34,418 bases of DNA from an uncultured Actinomycetes bacterium. Lineage in GTDB: Bacteria > Actinomycetota > Acidimicrobiia > Acidimicrobiales > SZUA-35. The stretch covers positions 1 to 34,418 of the forward strand of contig CADEDH010000068.1 in assembly GCA_902826025.1 (NCBI GenBank). The letters are read 5' to 3'. The first letter of the stretch is position 1. The number at the start of each line of letters is the position of its first letter. Below the pieces are notes generated by a model that saw only the letters and a list, made by a program, of their open reading frames with translations, searched no databases and was not told the DNA's origin. The translations under genes and the position numbers were made by a program. Shown here piece by piece: positions 23,389 through 32,600 of this stretch.

Positions 23389-24529
23389 CCTGACGACCGC
23401 CGCCGGCCGGAGGCCGCTTCCCCCAACGGCTCTGGTGATAGAGCTGGGCCGGTCCGCCGGTTCGTCGGCGGTGGCGGCCGGCATCGCCCTGGCCCGGGCC
23501 CGACAGCTCGGAGGCGACGGCTGGGTTCTCCTGGCTGAGCTCGACCCCAGGGGAGGGGACCTGCTGGAGCGTCTCGCCCTCGGCAGCGTGCCCCGCGTCC
23601 GGGTCATCGACGAACTGCCGGCCGGGGCGGCGCGCCTGGCTGAGCACTTGGCCGGCGTCGAGTTCGTCGGCGGGCTCGGCGATGCCACGTCCGTGTCAGC
23701 TCGGGCGGTGCTGGTCGACCATGTGGTGGAGGTGGCCGGTGTTCCCGGCGTACGGGTCCTTCTCGGTGATCACCTCGTCGACGGCGCCAGCCGGGCCGCC
23801 GCCGTCGTCACACGGCAGCTCCCGAACCTGGCCCGGGGAGCGGGGGCGGCGGCGGTGGTGATCGACGGGGGCGGTTGGACCTCCGCCCAGCCACAGCGGC
23901 TGGCCGTGGCCGACGTCGTCTACGCCGTGATCCAGGCGTCGTCGGCCTCGCAGAACGCCCGGTGTCTGGCCGAGCTCTCGGCGCTGTGGCGGCTCCTGGC
24001 CACCGGCTCCCGGCCGGCGCAGCTGTTCGGTGTGGTGATCGAGCCGAGCCACGACTCCGAGGAGCTGGTGGCGCTGTTCGGAGCAGCCGGGCGACCGGGC
24101 GGTTCCGGCCGTCATCGGATTGCGGTGCTCCACGGGGGCTCCGACCGTCGGGCGTTGAGTCGCCTCGCTGCCGGGCAGTGGCGCGGTCTGTCCGACCGGG
24201 CTCTCCAGCGCTTCGCCGTCCTCGCCCGCCCGCTCGGCCGTCCACCGGCGGCTGCGGCAGGCCCGACAGCCCCGGCGCCGGCCCTGTCGCAGAGGACCGC
24301 GATCGACGAGCACGCCTATCTCCTGGCGGACGCATCACCGGCGCCGCCAGCGGGGGAGCGGCCGGCACCGAACAGCAACGGATCAGAGACGGGCCGCAGC
24401 GCCGAGCCCGACCCTGGCTTCTGGCCCTTCGACGATGGGGCACTGCTGGACGGTGCCGGCCGCTGGACCGACCTGGAGCCGGCCCCGGCGATGGAACCGA
24501 CACCGGGGAGGTTGGACCGTGAGCGTTGA
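23378..24529 (+). CDS. TadZ/CpaE-like ParA-family protein with degenerate P-loop
   Basis: A 383-residue protein in the TadZ position, between CpaB-like and TadA. TadZ is a ParA/MinD relative that places the Tad machine in the cell. The N-terminus has VIELGRSAGSSAVAAGIALA, where a Walker A would be KGGxGKT, and VLLAELDPRGGDLLERLAL for the A' motif. The lysines of the P-loop are missing, so ATP binding may be weak or lost. The central VIDGGGWTSAQPQRL keeps a Walker B-like Asp. The C-terminal ~100 residues are Pro/Ala-rich. GTG 23378 overlaps the upstream stop by 11 nt, and its own stop overlaps TadA's start by 11 nt (GTGAGCGTTGA). Confidence 0.7.
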   Translation: MTADLTTAAGRRPLPPTALVIELGRSAGSSAVAAGIALARARQLGGDGWVLLAELDPRGGDLLERLALGSVPRVRVIDELPAGAARLAEHLAGVEFVGGLGDATSVSARAVLVDHVVEVAGVPGVRVLLGDHLVDGASRAAAVVTRQLPNLARGAGAAAVVIDGGGWTSAQPQRLAVADVVYAVIQASSASQNARCLAELSALWRLLATGSRPAQLFGVVIEPSHDSEELVALFGAAGRPGGSGRHRIAVLHGGSDRRALSRLAAGQWRGLSDRALQRFAVLARPLGRPPAAAAGPTAPAPALSQRTAIDEHAYLLADASPAPPAGERPAPNSNGSETGRSAEPDPGFWPFDDGALLDGAGRWTDLEPAPAMEPTPGRLDRER

Positions 24530-26267
24530 GGCTGGTCGGCACGGTATGCAGTGGGGTGATCTGACGCCCCGCGTCATCGAGTTCGAGTTCGGCCGGCTGA
24601 TCCGGGAGATGCTCGAGAAGCTCCGTGAGGGCGAGGCCCTCGATCCGGGCGATCCCATGCGGGAGCCGGTGGAACGGCTGAGCCGGGCCGGGGTCGACCC
24701 GGCGTCGCCGGATCCGACGGCACGGAGGGCGCTCGAGTCGGAGCTCCACGACATGCTCCAGGCCCGGGCCCGGCGCTGGGCGTCAGATCTGCAGCAGCGT
24801 CACCCGGGTGCTGTGCCCACAGCGGAGCAGTGGTCGAACCTCATCCACATGGCCGTGGTCCGGGCCTTCCTGGAGGACCGGACGTGGGGCGACATCACCC
24901 TCCCCGTGCTCCGACAACGCCTCGCCGACGCCGTGCGGGAACGGCGGCGCCAGCGGTCGGCGGTACTCGGGGTGGCGGCCAGCGTCCATGAGGTCGACCA
25001 GGAACAGCGGGTGGCCCTCCAGGGCTTCGAAGCCGAGCGCCTGCTGGTGCTGGACGAGATGCGGGCCGCCGGCGTACGACCGCCCGACCAGTTCGAGTGG
25101 CATGCCCTCAAGACAGCGGTGCTCGACGAGGTGTTCAGCTACCGGCGGCTTCTCGAGGCCTACGAGCTGCACCCCGGCGCCCGCAACATGATCCTGTTCG
25201 GTGACCGTCCGCCGGTCTACGAGCTGGGCGACGGCCAGCGGGTCCGGGGCAACCAGCCCGTGGCCCGCGACGGCGCCGACCTGGAGCGGATGGTGGAGAC
25301 GCTGTGCGGTACCGGCGGCTACGAGTCCAAGACCTGGAACCAACGCCACTACGAGCTGGAGCTGAGCCTGCCCGACGGCTCCCGCCTCACGGCCCTGAAG
25401 TACGTCACCGACGGCGCTCCCTACGTCACGATCCGGCGCCACATGCGACCCACGATCCACCTCGACGACTACCTCGCCGGCAACCACCCGCTCGTCGTCG
25501 AGCTGCTCCGGGTCCTCATGGACGCCCGCCTCAGCATCCTGGTGGTGGGTGGGATGAACTCGGGGAAGACCACCATGCTGCGGGCGCTGGGATCGTGCTT
25601 CGAGCCGCTGGAACCGGTGTACGTGGCCGAATCGGTGTCGGAGCTCCGCTATCACCGGCATCCAGAGGTCTACCCGTGTGAGGCGATCCCGGTCCTGGCC
25701 CGGGCCACCGGGTTGAACGATGCCGGCGGCGTGACACTGGAGCAGCTGATCGTGTCGGCCCAGCGTTCGAACGCGGCCCGGATCGTGGTCGGAGAGATCC
25801 GGGGGTCGGAGGTCCAGGCGCTCCTCAAGGCCGCTCAGCTCGGCCACCCGGTGCTCTCCACGGTCCACGGGCACAATGCCGCCGACGGCATCCAGAACGT
25901 GGCCCGCTACCACGAGCAGTACACCTCGGCCAGCTACGAGAACAGCCTGGCCCAGCTGTGCTCGAGCCTGGACGCCGTGGTGATGATGGAGTCACGCCGT
26001 GGCCGGTTCGTGATCGCCGGCGTCGGGCTCATCATCCGGATGACGAGGGCGGGAGCCGGCACACCCGAGCCGGAGATCGACCAGATCGTCGGAACGCTCG
26101 ACGACGGCTCCATCGGGTTCCTGCGCACCAGCGCCGCCCAGCTGTCGGCGGCCCACGATCGCCGCATCTTCACCGCCGGGATCGAGGAACGGGTCTTCGC
26201 CCCGCTCGGCGGCCCGGGGCTGCGGTTGGCGGCGCCGCCGCACAGGAACGGCGGAGGTGACCGGTGA
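24519..26267 (+). CDS. tadA: TadA/CpaF secretion ATPase
   Basis: A 582-residue hexameric ATPase that powers assembly of Tad-type filaments. Motifs: Walker A GGMNSGKTT with Lys near 350, acidic AESVSELRYHRH (Asp-box-like) near 370, Walker B RIVVGEIRG near 425, and the His box STVHGHNAADG near 447. GTG 24519 is the start, as it overlaps the preceding stop (24527-24529). The longer open frame from 24435 lies inside the upstream gene. The N-terminal ~220 residues before the first recognisable CpaF strands (MILFGDRPPVYEL) are helical, charged and longer than in many relatives. It couples to TadB by a 4-nt overlap. Confidence 0.92.
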   Translation: MSVEAGRHGMQWGDLTPRVIEFEFGRLIREMLEKLREGEALDPGDPMREPVERLSRAGVDPASPDPTARRALESELHDMLQARARRWASDLQQRHPGAVPTAEQWSNLIHMAVVRAFLEDRTWGDITLPVLRQRLADAVRERRRQRSAVLGVAASVHEVDQEQRVALQGFEAERLLVLDEMRAAGVRPPDQFEWHALKTAVLDEVFSYRRLLEAYELHPGARNMILFGDRPPVYELGDGQRVRGNQPVARDGADLERMVETLCGTGGYESKTWNQRHYELELSLPDGSRLTALKYVTDGAPYVTIRRHMRPTIHLDDYLAGNHPLVVELLRVLMDARLSILVVGGMNSGKTTMLRALGSCFEPLEPVYVAESVSELRYHRHPEVYPCEAIPVLARATGLNDAGGVTLEQLIVSAQRSNAARIVVGEIRGSEVQALLKAAQLGHPVLSTVHGHNAADGIQNVARYHEQYTSASYENSLAQLCSSLDAVVMMESRRGRFVIAGVGLIIRMTRAGAGTPEPEIDQIVGTLDDGSIGFLRTSAAQLSAAHDRRIFTAGIEERVFAPLGGPGLRLAAPPHRNGGGDR

Positions 26268-27160
26268 GTCGGCCCACATTGCTTGGCCTCCTTCTCGGAG
26301 TCGGCCTGGTTCTGGTGGCTGCCGGCTGCCTGCCGGGCCGGGCGGCTGGTGGGATGGGCGACGACGAACGGGTAGTGGCCCGACGTCGGCTGACGGGTGA
26401 GCAGATGGCGACGATGGGAATCGCCCTGGCCGCAGCCGTGGGGGCCGCCGTGGTGTGGGCCGTGTTCGCGCTGCCCGTCCTGTCGCTGGCGGTGGCGGCT
26501 GCGCTGGTCGGACCGGTGATGGTGCGGCGGCGGGCAACCGGCGCCGGGGCCGAGGTGACGGCCCGGGACCTGGGCGAGACGGCGGACACCGTCGCCCGGT
26601 GGATCGAGGGGATACGTGACTACCTGAGCACGGCCAGCTCGCTGCAGGACGCGATGGTGAGGGCCTCGCTCGATGTGCGGGGCCCCCACACGAGGTCATT
26701 CCAGCGGTTCGCCTCGAGCGTGAGTGGGACCGGTGGGTTCCCGGCGGCGGCCGACGAGCTGGCCGGGTCGTTACGCAGCGCCCTGGCCGACAAGGCTCTG
26801 ACCGCCCTGTGGATCGGGGGCCGGGACGGCGGGGACGTCCACACGGCGCTGACCCTCCTGGCCGATAGCGCCCAGGTGGAAGCCGACAATGCCCGCCGAA
26901 TCGAGGCCGGTCTGGCCGGGACCAGGCGCCTGGTCCGACTGGTGTCGGTCCTCTGTCTGGCGATTCTTGCGGTCGCGCTTTTCGCCTTTCGGGACAACTT
27001 CGGTGTCTACCGGTCGCCCTCGGGCCAGCTGATGCTGGCCGTTGGGCTCACGGTGATCGCCGCTTCATGGTGGTCGATCTGGCGGATGTCGAGAATCGAG
27101 ACCCCGGAACGTCTGGTCAGCGTCCGCCCGGTCGGTGGACGGGGGGCATCGACATGGTGA
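26264..27160 (+). CDS. tadB: TadB-like inner-membrane platform protein (T2SSF family)
   Basis: A 298-residue polytopic protein. Two N-terminal membrane stretches (LLGLLLGVGLVLVAAGCL and LSLAVAAALVGPVMV), a T2SSF-type cytoplasmic domain from about 105-215 (WIEGIRDYLSTASSLQDAM, ADKALTALWIGGRDGGDV), and two C-terminal helices (LCLAILAVALFAF, LMLAVGLTVIAASWW). With TadC it forms the membrane platform turned by TadA. GTG 26264 lies inside the TadA stop (GTGA), and its own stop overlaps TadC's ATG. Confidence 0.85.
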   Translation: MSRPTLLGLLLGVGLVLVAAGCLPGRAAGGMGDDERVVARRRLTGEQMATMGIALAAAVGAAVVWAVFALPVLSLAVAAALVGPVMVRRRATGAGAEVTARDLGETADTVARWIEGIRDYLSTASSLQDAMVRASLDVRGPHTRSFQRFASSVSGTGGFPAAADELAGSLRSALADKALTALWIGGRDGGDVHTALTLLADSAQVEADNARRIEAGLAGTRRLVRLVSVLCLAILAVALFAFRDNFGVYRSPSGQLMLAVGLTVIAASWWSIWRMSRIETPERLVSVRPVGGRGASTW

Positions 27161-28035
27161 GCCCGATCGTGCTCTCGGTCGGCCTTGTGCTCGGTCTGGC
27201 CATGGTGGTGAGAGCGGTCGTGCCCCGACGGCTGTCGGCCGCCGAGGCGGTGGCGGCCCTGGCCGGCACGCCACCCTCGCCCCGGAGCCTGCCGGCGGAG
27301 CTGCTGAGTGGCGCTGTCCACCGTCTGCTGCACCTGCGACGGGTGCAGACGTGGCTGGTGCCGGTTGAACCCGATCTGGTCATCATGCGATTGACAGCGG
27401 AGCGCTTCGTCGGGTCGTTGGTGAAACGGACGGCGTTGGTGGTCGCCGGCTTCGCGCTGTGGGGCTCGGGCCTGGTGGGGCCGTTGCCCCGGATGGCGCC
27501 GGCCGTGGCGCTGATGGCGGCGATCGCGGTGGTGGCGCTGATCTGGGGCCGGGCTGTGCAGGGTCTGCGGCGGGAGGCCGATGCCCGACGGCGGACCATG
27601 ACCAACGTCGTGCAGGGTCTGCTCACGATCACCATGGTCGGAGCCACCACCGCGACACCGATCAACGAGGTGGCGGAACGGGCGCTCGACCACGGGCACG
27701 GCTGGGCCTACGAGCTCCTGCGGGACACGTTCCGCCAGGGGACGGCCTCGAACCTGAAGATCTACGAGTCGCTCGGCGTCCTGGCCGAGCGGATCGGGTC
27801 TCGGTCGCTGCACCTGTTCGCCGACTCGGTTCGATCGGGTGATCACGAGGCCCTCGCGCTCGGCTCCGTCGCCCAGCGGTCGCACACCTTGCAGACGGAG
27901 CTGGCCAATCACGTGGTGGCCCGGGCCGAGGAGCACCGACGCACCCTGCAGCTCCCGATCGCGGCCTTCGCCGTCACGGTGGTCGTGATCACCGTGGTCA
28001 TCCCCCTGCTGGTCGGTCTGGGCGGTGCCCGGTGA
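27154..28035 (+). CDS. tadC: TadC-like inner-membrane platform protein (T2SSF family)
   Basis: A 293-residue partner of TadB. ATG 27154 overlaps the TadB stop (TGA 27158-27160); the longer frame starting at 27067 lies inside tadB. The N-terminal helix MVSPIVLSVGLVLGLAMVV is followed by a basic stretch, two membrane helices (ALVVAGFALWGSGLVG, ALMAAIAVVALIWG), the T2SSF core (NVVQGLLTITMVGATTATPI, NLKIYESLGVLAERIG), and a final helix (FAVTVVVITVVIPLLVGL). The order tadA-tadB-tadC is the classic Tad order. A 102-nt gap follows, the only noticeable break in the pilus genes. Confidence 0.85.
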   Translation: MVSPIVLSVGLVLGLAMVVRAVVPRRLSAAEAVAALAGTPPSPRSLPAELLSGAVHRLLHLRRVQTWLVPVEPDLVIMRLTAERFVGSLVKRTALVVAGFALWGSGLVGPLPRMAPAVALMAAIAVVALIWGRAVQGLRREADARRRTMTNVVQGLLTITMVGATTATPINEVAERALDHGHGWAYELLRDTFRQGTASNLKIYESLGVLAERIGSRSLHLFADSVRSGDHEALALGSVAQRSHTLQTELANHVVARAEEHRRTLQLPIAAFAVTVVVITVVIPLLVGLGGAR

Positions 28036-28137
28036 GGTGGATCGACCCGAAGTCTTGCGGCGCCGCCCGGCGGCTCCGCAGGAAACCCATCAATGGAAAC
28101 GGCCCCGGCAACGGGGTGGCGAGGAAAGGCGGCGGAC

Positions 28138-28266
28138 ATGGACAACCTTCTCGGTTGGCTCCTCCTGGTGGCGGTGACGCTGGGGGTCGGTGCGGTGGCG
28201 GTCAACAACGCCGAGGGCGTCGTGCAGACGCTGTCGGGGACCATCACCAACTTCAGCTCCCCGTGA
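28138..28266 (+). CDS. 42-residue mini-pilin candidate
   Basis: A very short gene in the Flp-pilin position between TadC and TadE. GAGGAAAGG ends about 8 nt before ATG 28138. The product is MDNLLGWLLLVAVTLGVGAV at the N-terminus, one hydrophobic helix, then ends with SGTITNFSSP. It lacks the processing motif of Flp pilins (G/A followed by E and Y near the helix start) and has only a small tail after the helix. The stop overlaps the TadE-like GTG by 3 nt. It may be a minimal pilin that needs no cleavage, a regulatory membrane peptide, or a leader for the TadE operon. Confidence 0.55.
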   Translation: MDNLLGWLLLVAVTLGVGAVAVNNAEGVVQTLSGTITNFSSP

Positions 28267-28703
28267 CAACGGCCCGTCAACGGCGACGGGCCCGGTGCTG
28301 CTGGGAACCAGCGGAGCCGGAACGGGGGAGCGGCATCATCGGGTACCTGCTGGTGTTCCCGGTGGTGCTGTTCCTCTCGTTCGGGCTGTTCCAATTCGTG
28401 CTCTACGCCCTCGCCGCCGAGGAGATCTCGACCGCCGCCCGGGAGGGGGCCCGCCGGGCGGCGCAGGACGGGGCCACACTCGACGATGGCGCCCGCCTGG
28501 CCCACGAGATCGTCCACGACGGCAGCGTTCTCCGGGGCGACATCGATGTGACCGGCCAGCGGGGGCCGGTCGAGACGACGCTGACGGTGAGCGGGCGCTG
28601 CCCGTGGCTGCTGAGCGACGACCTGTTCGGCGACGTCTGCCAGATCACCCGCACCGAGGTGGTGCCGACCGACCGGTTCGTCGAAGGGATCGTGGCGTCG
28701 TGA
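28263..28703 (+). CDS. TadE-like pseudopilin
   Basis: A 146-residue protein from GTG 28263. The N-terminal ERGSGIIGYLLVFPVVLFL, then FGLFQFVLYALAAEEISTAA and REGARRAAQDG, is typical of TadE minor pilins: a Gly-rich approach, a membrane helix and a basic Arg/Ala helix. The C-terminal part contains Cys pairs (GRCPW, GDVCQI) outside the membrane. TadE-like pseudopilins are assembled with the major pilin. It overlaps the next gene (GTG 28700 inside the TGA at 28701-28703). Confidence 0.8.
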   Translation: MTTARQRRRARCCWEPAEPERGSGIIGYLLVFPVVLFLSFGLFQFVLYALAAEEISTAAREGARRAAQDGATLDDGARLAHEIVHDGSVLRGDIDVTGQRGPVETTLTVSGRCPWLLSDDLFGDVCQITRTEVVPTDRFVEGIVAS

Positions 28704-29140
28704 TCTGGTGGTGGTGTCGGGATCGCTGTCGGTCGCTGGCCGACGAACGGGGCGATGCCGGCGTGATCGAGATGCTGTTGTGGTTCCCGGTCGCCGCCGT
28801 GCTGCTGGGCACGATGGGGGTGGCCCTCCGGCAGAACGCCACGGCCGGCCTGGCCCACGACGCCGCCGAGGCCGCCGCCCATCAGGCCAGCACCGGCACC
28901 GATGCCATCGCCGGCCAGACGTTGGCCGAAGCCTCATTGACCCGCTCCTTCACCGACCAACCCGGCTCGTGCACAGGGGTGGTCGACACGTCGGCGTGGG
29001 CCGCCGGCACTGTGACGGTGACGGTCACCTGTACCGCCGACTTCGCCGGCCTCGGCTACGTCGGGCCCGGTCCGTTCAAGGTCACCCGGACCTGGACCGA
29101 GGTGGTCGACGCCGCCCGCATCACCCGGGTGGGCCCATGA
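28700..29140 (+). CDS. Second TadE-like pseudopilin
   Basis: A 146-residue protein from GTG 28700. After a Trp-rich basic start it has ERGDAGVIEMLLWFPVAAVL and GVALRQNATAGLAHDAAEAA, the TadE-like helix plus amphipathic continuation. VIEM carries the Glu5-like residue of type IV pilins. The C-terminus is extracytoplasmic with two Cys (SCTGV, VTCTAD). It overlaps the following gene by 4 nt (ATGA). Its pairing with the previous gene suggests a hetero-oligomeric tip. Confidence 0.78.
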   Translation: MIWWWCRDRCRSLADERGDAGVIEMLLWFPVAAVLLGTMGVALRQNATAGLAHDAAEAAAHQASTGTDAIAGQTLAEASLTRSFTDQPGSCTGVVDTSAWAAGTVTVTVTCTADFAGLGYVGPGPFKVTRTWTEVVDAARITRVGP

Positions 29141-29604
29141 TCAGCCCCCGCTCCGGCAGGCGTCGTTCCCTGCGTCGACGTGGTCCCGGAAGGTCGTCGA
29201 AGGCCGCGACCGAAGACGGCTACGTGACCATCTGGATGTTGTCGTGGACCCCGGTTCTGCTCGTCGGTCTGGCGGCCATCGTCGACTACGGCGCCGCCAT
29301 CCAGGCCCGGGCGCTGGCGTCCGACGTGGCCCTGGGAGCGGCCCGGGCCGGCGCCGCCGAGGTGGAATCGGTCACCGGTGAGGGGCCCCGGATCGACGCC
29401 CCGGCGGCCATCGCCAGCGCCACCGGGTACGTGGCCGAGGCCGCCGGCCGGTCCCCGCAACGGACCGGCCTCGTTGCGACCTACGGCACCGGCCCCGATG
29501 CGGTGACCGTGACGGTCACGGTGTCCTACGAGCCATGGCTGCTCAGGAACATGACCGGCAGCTTCACCCGCACCGAGACGGCCCAGATGCAGGTCGGCCG
29601 CTAG
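29137..29604 (+). CDS. TadG/TadE-like pseudopilin or anchor
   Basis: A 155-residue protein with a strongly basic start (RSGRRRSLRRRGPG), then TEDGYVTIWMLSWTPVLL with a membrane helix running on to VGLAAIVDYGAAIQARALA, and a C-terminal domain with beta-strand-like AVTVTVTVSYEPWLL. Proteins in this place (TadG, TadF or a Flp-type TadE-like helicase-independent anchor) attach the filament to the cell envelope. ATG 29137 overlaps the upstream TGA. The family assignment is by position and topology, as no diagnostic motif is present. Confidence 0.65.
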   Translation: MISPRSGRRRSLRRRGPGRSSKAATEDGYVTIWMLSWTPVLLVGLAAIVDYGAAIQARALASDVALGAARAGAAEVESVTGEGPRIDAPAAIASATGYVAEAAGRSPQRTGLVATYGTGPDAVTVTVTVSYEPWLLRNMTGSFTRTETAQMQVGR

Positions 29605-29629
29605 TTCGGCCGTCATCCCCGGAGAACTG

Positions 29630-32600
29630 ATGACAGCTTCATCCCAACCCCAGCGGCGCCACCCTGTCGGCCGCCTCACCGCCGGGATCGCCGCCCTCGC
29701 CGCGTTCGTCTTCGGCGTGCCGGCGCTGCTCTGGTCAGCCGGTGACGGAGGGCTTCTGCCCGATCCTGGCGCCGGTGGGTGGGAGGAGGTACGGGCGCAG
29801 CTGGCCAGTGGACTGCTTCCCGAGGGCGCGGTCCTGGCGGCCGCCATACCGCTCGGGTGGCTTGTCTGGGGCTACCTGATGGCGATGATCGTGACGGAGA
29901 TCGTCGCCGCCTGGCGGGAGCGCGGCCGGGACGACGAGCGGGCTGAGCACCTGTCCGGGGTGCGGCGCCTCGTCGCGCGGCTGTTGGCCTGGGCCTTCGC
30001 CGGGCAGTCGATGGTGGCCAGCCTTCTCGTCGTCCATCAGTCTTCGCTACCGGTCACGGCCCAGGTCGCCGTGGTCGACGGCCTCGGGACGACGGACAGC
30101 CAGCCGGCCGGGATGCCGGTGCCTGATCCGGCAGGGTTCGAGCGTGATGCCTACGTCGGCTTCGGCACCGCGCCGTCGGCCGATACAGCGGATCCCGCAA
30201 CCACCATCGATGGGGCCTCCTCCGATAGGGAGGTTCTGGAACGGGTGATCGTGCCGGGCGACTGTCTCTGGGACATTGCGGTGGAGATGACGGGCGACGG
30301 CATGAACTGGCCGGCCATCTGGAGCGCCACCGACCTCGGCGCCCAGCGCCCCCCGGTCGATCCCCGCAATCCCGACCTGATCTTTCCCGGCAACGTCGTT
30401 CGGATCCCAGTCGCCCTGATCCCGGCACCCGTTCTCGATCAGCTTCGGGGCGCGTCGCCAGTGGACGCACCAACCAAGGCCACCGAGGCGGCCGTCCTGG
30501 CCGACCCTGGCCCGATGGGGGCGTCACCGACCACGGCGCCTCCCGCTCCCTCGGCAACGACCACAAGCGTCACCTCGGCTGAGGCCGCGCCCACCACCGC
30601 ACCACCGGCATCGCGGAGGCCCGATCTGGCGCAGGACGCCGGGGTGGCACCGGTTGCGCTGATCATCGGCGGGCTCGGAGCGGCGGGAAGCATGGTGATC
30701 CTGGCCGGAGTGGCCCGACGGCGCCATCGGGCGATGGCAGCCAGCCGGGGAGATCAGCGCCCGCCCCGACAGGCGAAACGGACCGGCCGCACCAGCAGAC
30801 GACTGTCAGCCGCCGTGCCCGACACGATGTGGTCTCCAGAGGATCTCGCCGCCAGCTGGAACTCGCTCAGGCCGTCGGATCCCGGGTCCCGTCAGCCATG
30901 GTGCGTCCGGTGGAACTCAGCGCAGCGGGTGCTCGAATGCGCCTGGACCCCCGACCCCGGCAGCGCGGCGGATGGCCCGGCCGCTCCGCCCCAGCCCGGG
31001 CCCGACTCGCCATGGCGGCTCGTGGAGAAGCAGGACCGGAGCGGGCGCTCGGTGGAGATCTGGACAATCACCGAGGCGGACGTGCCCGGGCGGCCCGCCC
31101 GTGACGTGGTGCCGGCGATGGTCGGCTGTGCCGATGGACGGCGTGGCACGCCCGGCCGAGACGGCTTCTTCATCAACCTGGAGGCGGCCGGGATTGTGAG
31201 CGTCGAGTCGTCGCGGCCGGACCTCATCGACCCCGAGGGAGTCGTTCGGGCGCTATTGCTCCAGCTGGTGGCCAACGGATCAGTAGACGTGCATCTGCTG
31301 AACACCGATCTCGGTCTGGCTGACCTGGAGGCTGCGGCGATCCACACCGATCCCATGGCGTTGGAGGGTGCGGTCGTGGCGGAGCTCGCCGGCCGCCAGG
31401 AGCTGTGGGACGACGTGTCTTCGATGTTCGTGGCCCGGGCGGCCGACCGCTACTCGGGACCGTTGACACTGGTTGCTGGGCCGGCCGGCGACCTGCAGAG
31501 CTGCTCGCATCTCCTGTCACTGGCCCGGGCCGGCAATGTGCCCCTCGTAGTGCTGGCACTCGGTCCGCTCGCCCACGCCTGGGCGTCGTTCCATCTGGAG
31601 CCTGAGCCCGACAAGCACACGATTCGGTTCCCGTCCGCTCGGGCGGTGCTCAGCTTCGACCATCTGTCCTGGGCGTCACCAACCGAGTCGGCCGACCTCA
31701 TCGATCTCATCAACGAGAGCTCACGCGCGTGGATCGATCGACCGGAACCTGTCCGGCCGGTCACGGCGCCCGACAGCCACATCATCACCTGGGACCCGGA
31801 CCACCTGCCCTGGGAGCAGGGGCCGCCCTCCTCAGCACGGTTCGTGAGCAGGCCCGACTCGATCGAGCCCATGGAGTTGGATCTCGGCTTCGAAGAGCCG
31901 GTCTCCGCAGCCCGTCCGGGTTCGTCAGAGCCGAGCGGGTGGGACGACGCCGCTGACGCGCCGCCGCCTTCCTCCGGCGGCGAATCGAGCGTCGGCGTTG
32001 ATCAACCCGCCCGCGACGGCCACACCGGATCCAGAGGGGAAGGCCTCGACGATCCGGAGGTGGCGGATGCGCTGTGGGACATGCTGCCCGAGGCCGACCC
32101 CACCACGCTCGCCGATCCGTCCGGTGAGTCGGCTCTGGACGACATCGACTGGGCCGTCGTGGGCGACGACGCCGAGCTGGAGCAGTTGCTGGACACCACG
32201 CTCGACGAGCTTCTCTCAGGTGGCCCAGGCAACGAAGCGGACGAGCCCGGTGATGCCGGTGGAGAGGAAGGCGCCGATGGCGACGAGCTGATCGTCACCT
32301 CACCCTGGGACGCCGCTGATAGCGAGGAACCGATCGGTGCCGGCGCCGTGTCGACGGCCTCCGGCCGGGCAGCGGGCTCGACTCCGACGAGCGCCTGTGG
32401 TCGGAGCGCACCGACCGCCCGCCTCAGCCGGGTTGTCCCCACCCCTCGCGATGAGGCCGCTCCCGACCAAGTCCGCAGCGGGGACGGTCACCTCCCGACC
32501 GCTGAACCGACGGACGACGCCACATTCATCGGAGCAGCCGGGCCTGCCACCACCGCCGGCCTACGACTGGAGCTGTGCGGCCCGATCCGGCTGCTCAAGG

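Noticed and set aside
24435..24518. Longer TadA start inside the TadZ-like gene
   Set aside because: The GTG at 24519 overlaps the upstream stop in the same 11-nt manner as the preceding gene pair; the extension is out-of-frame sequence of the TadZ-like gene.
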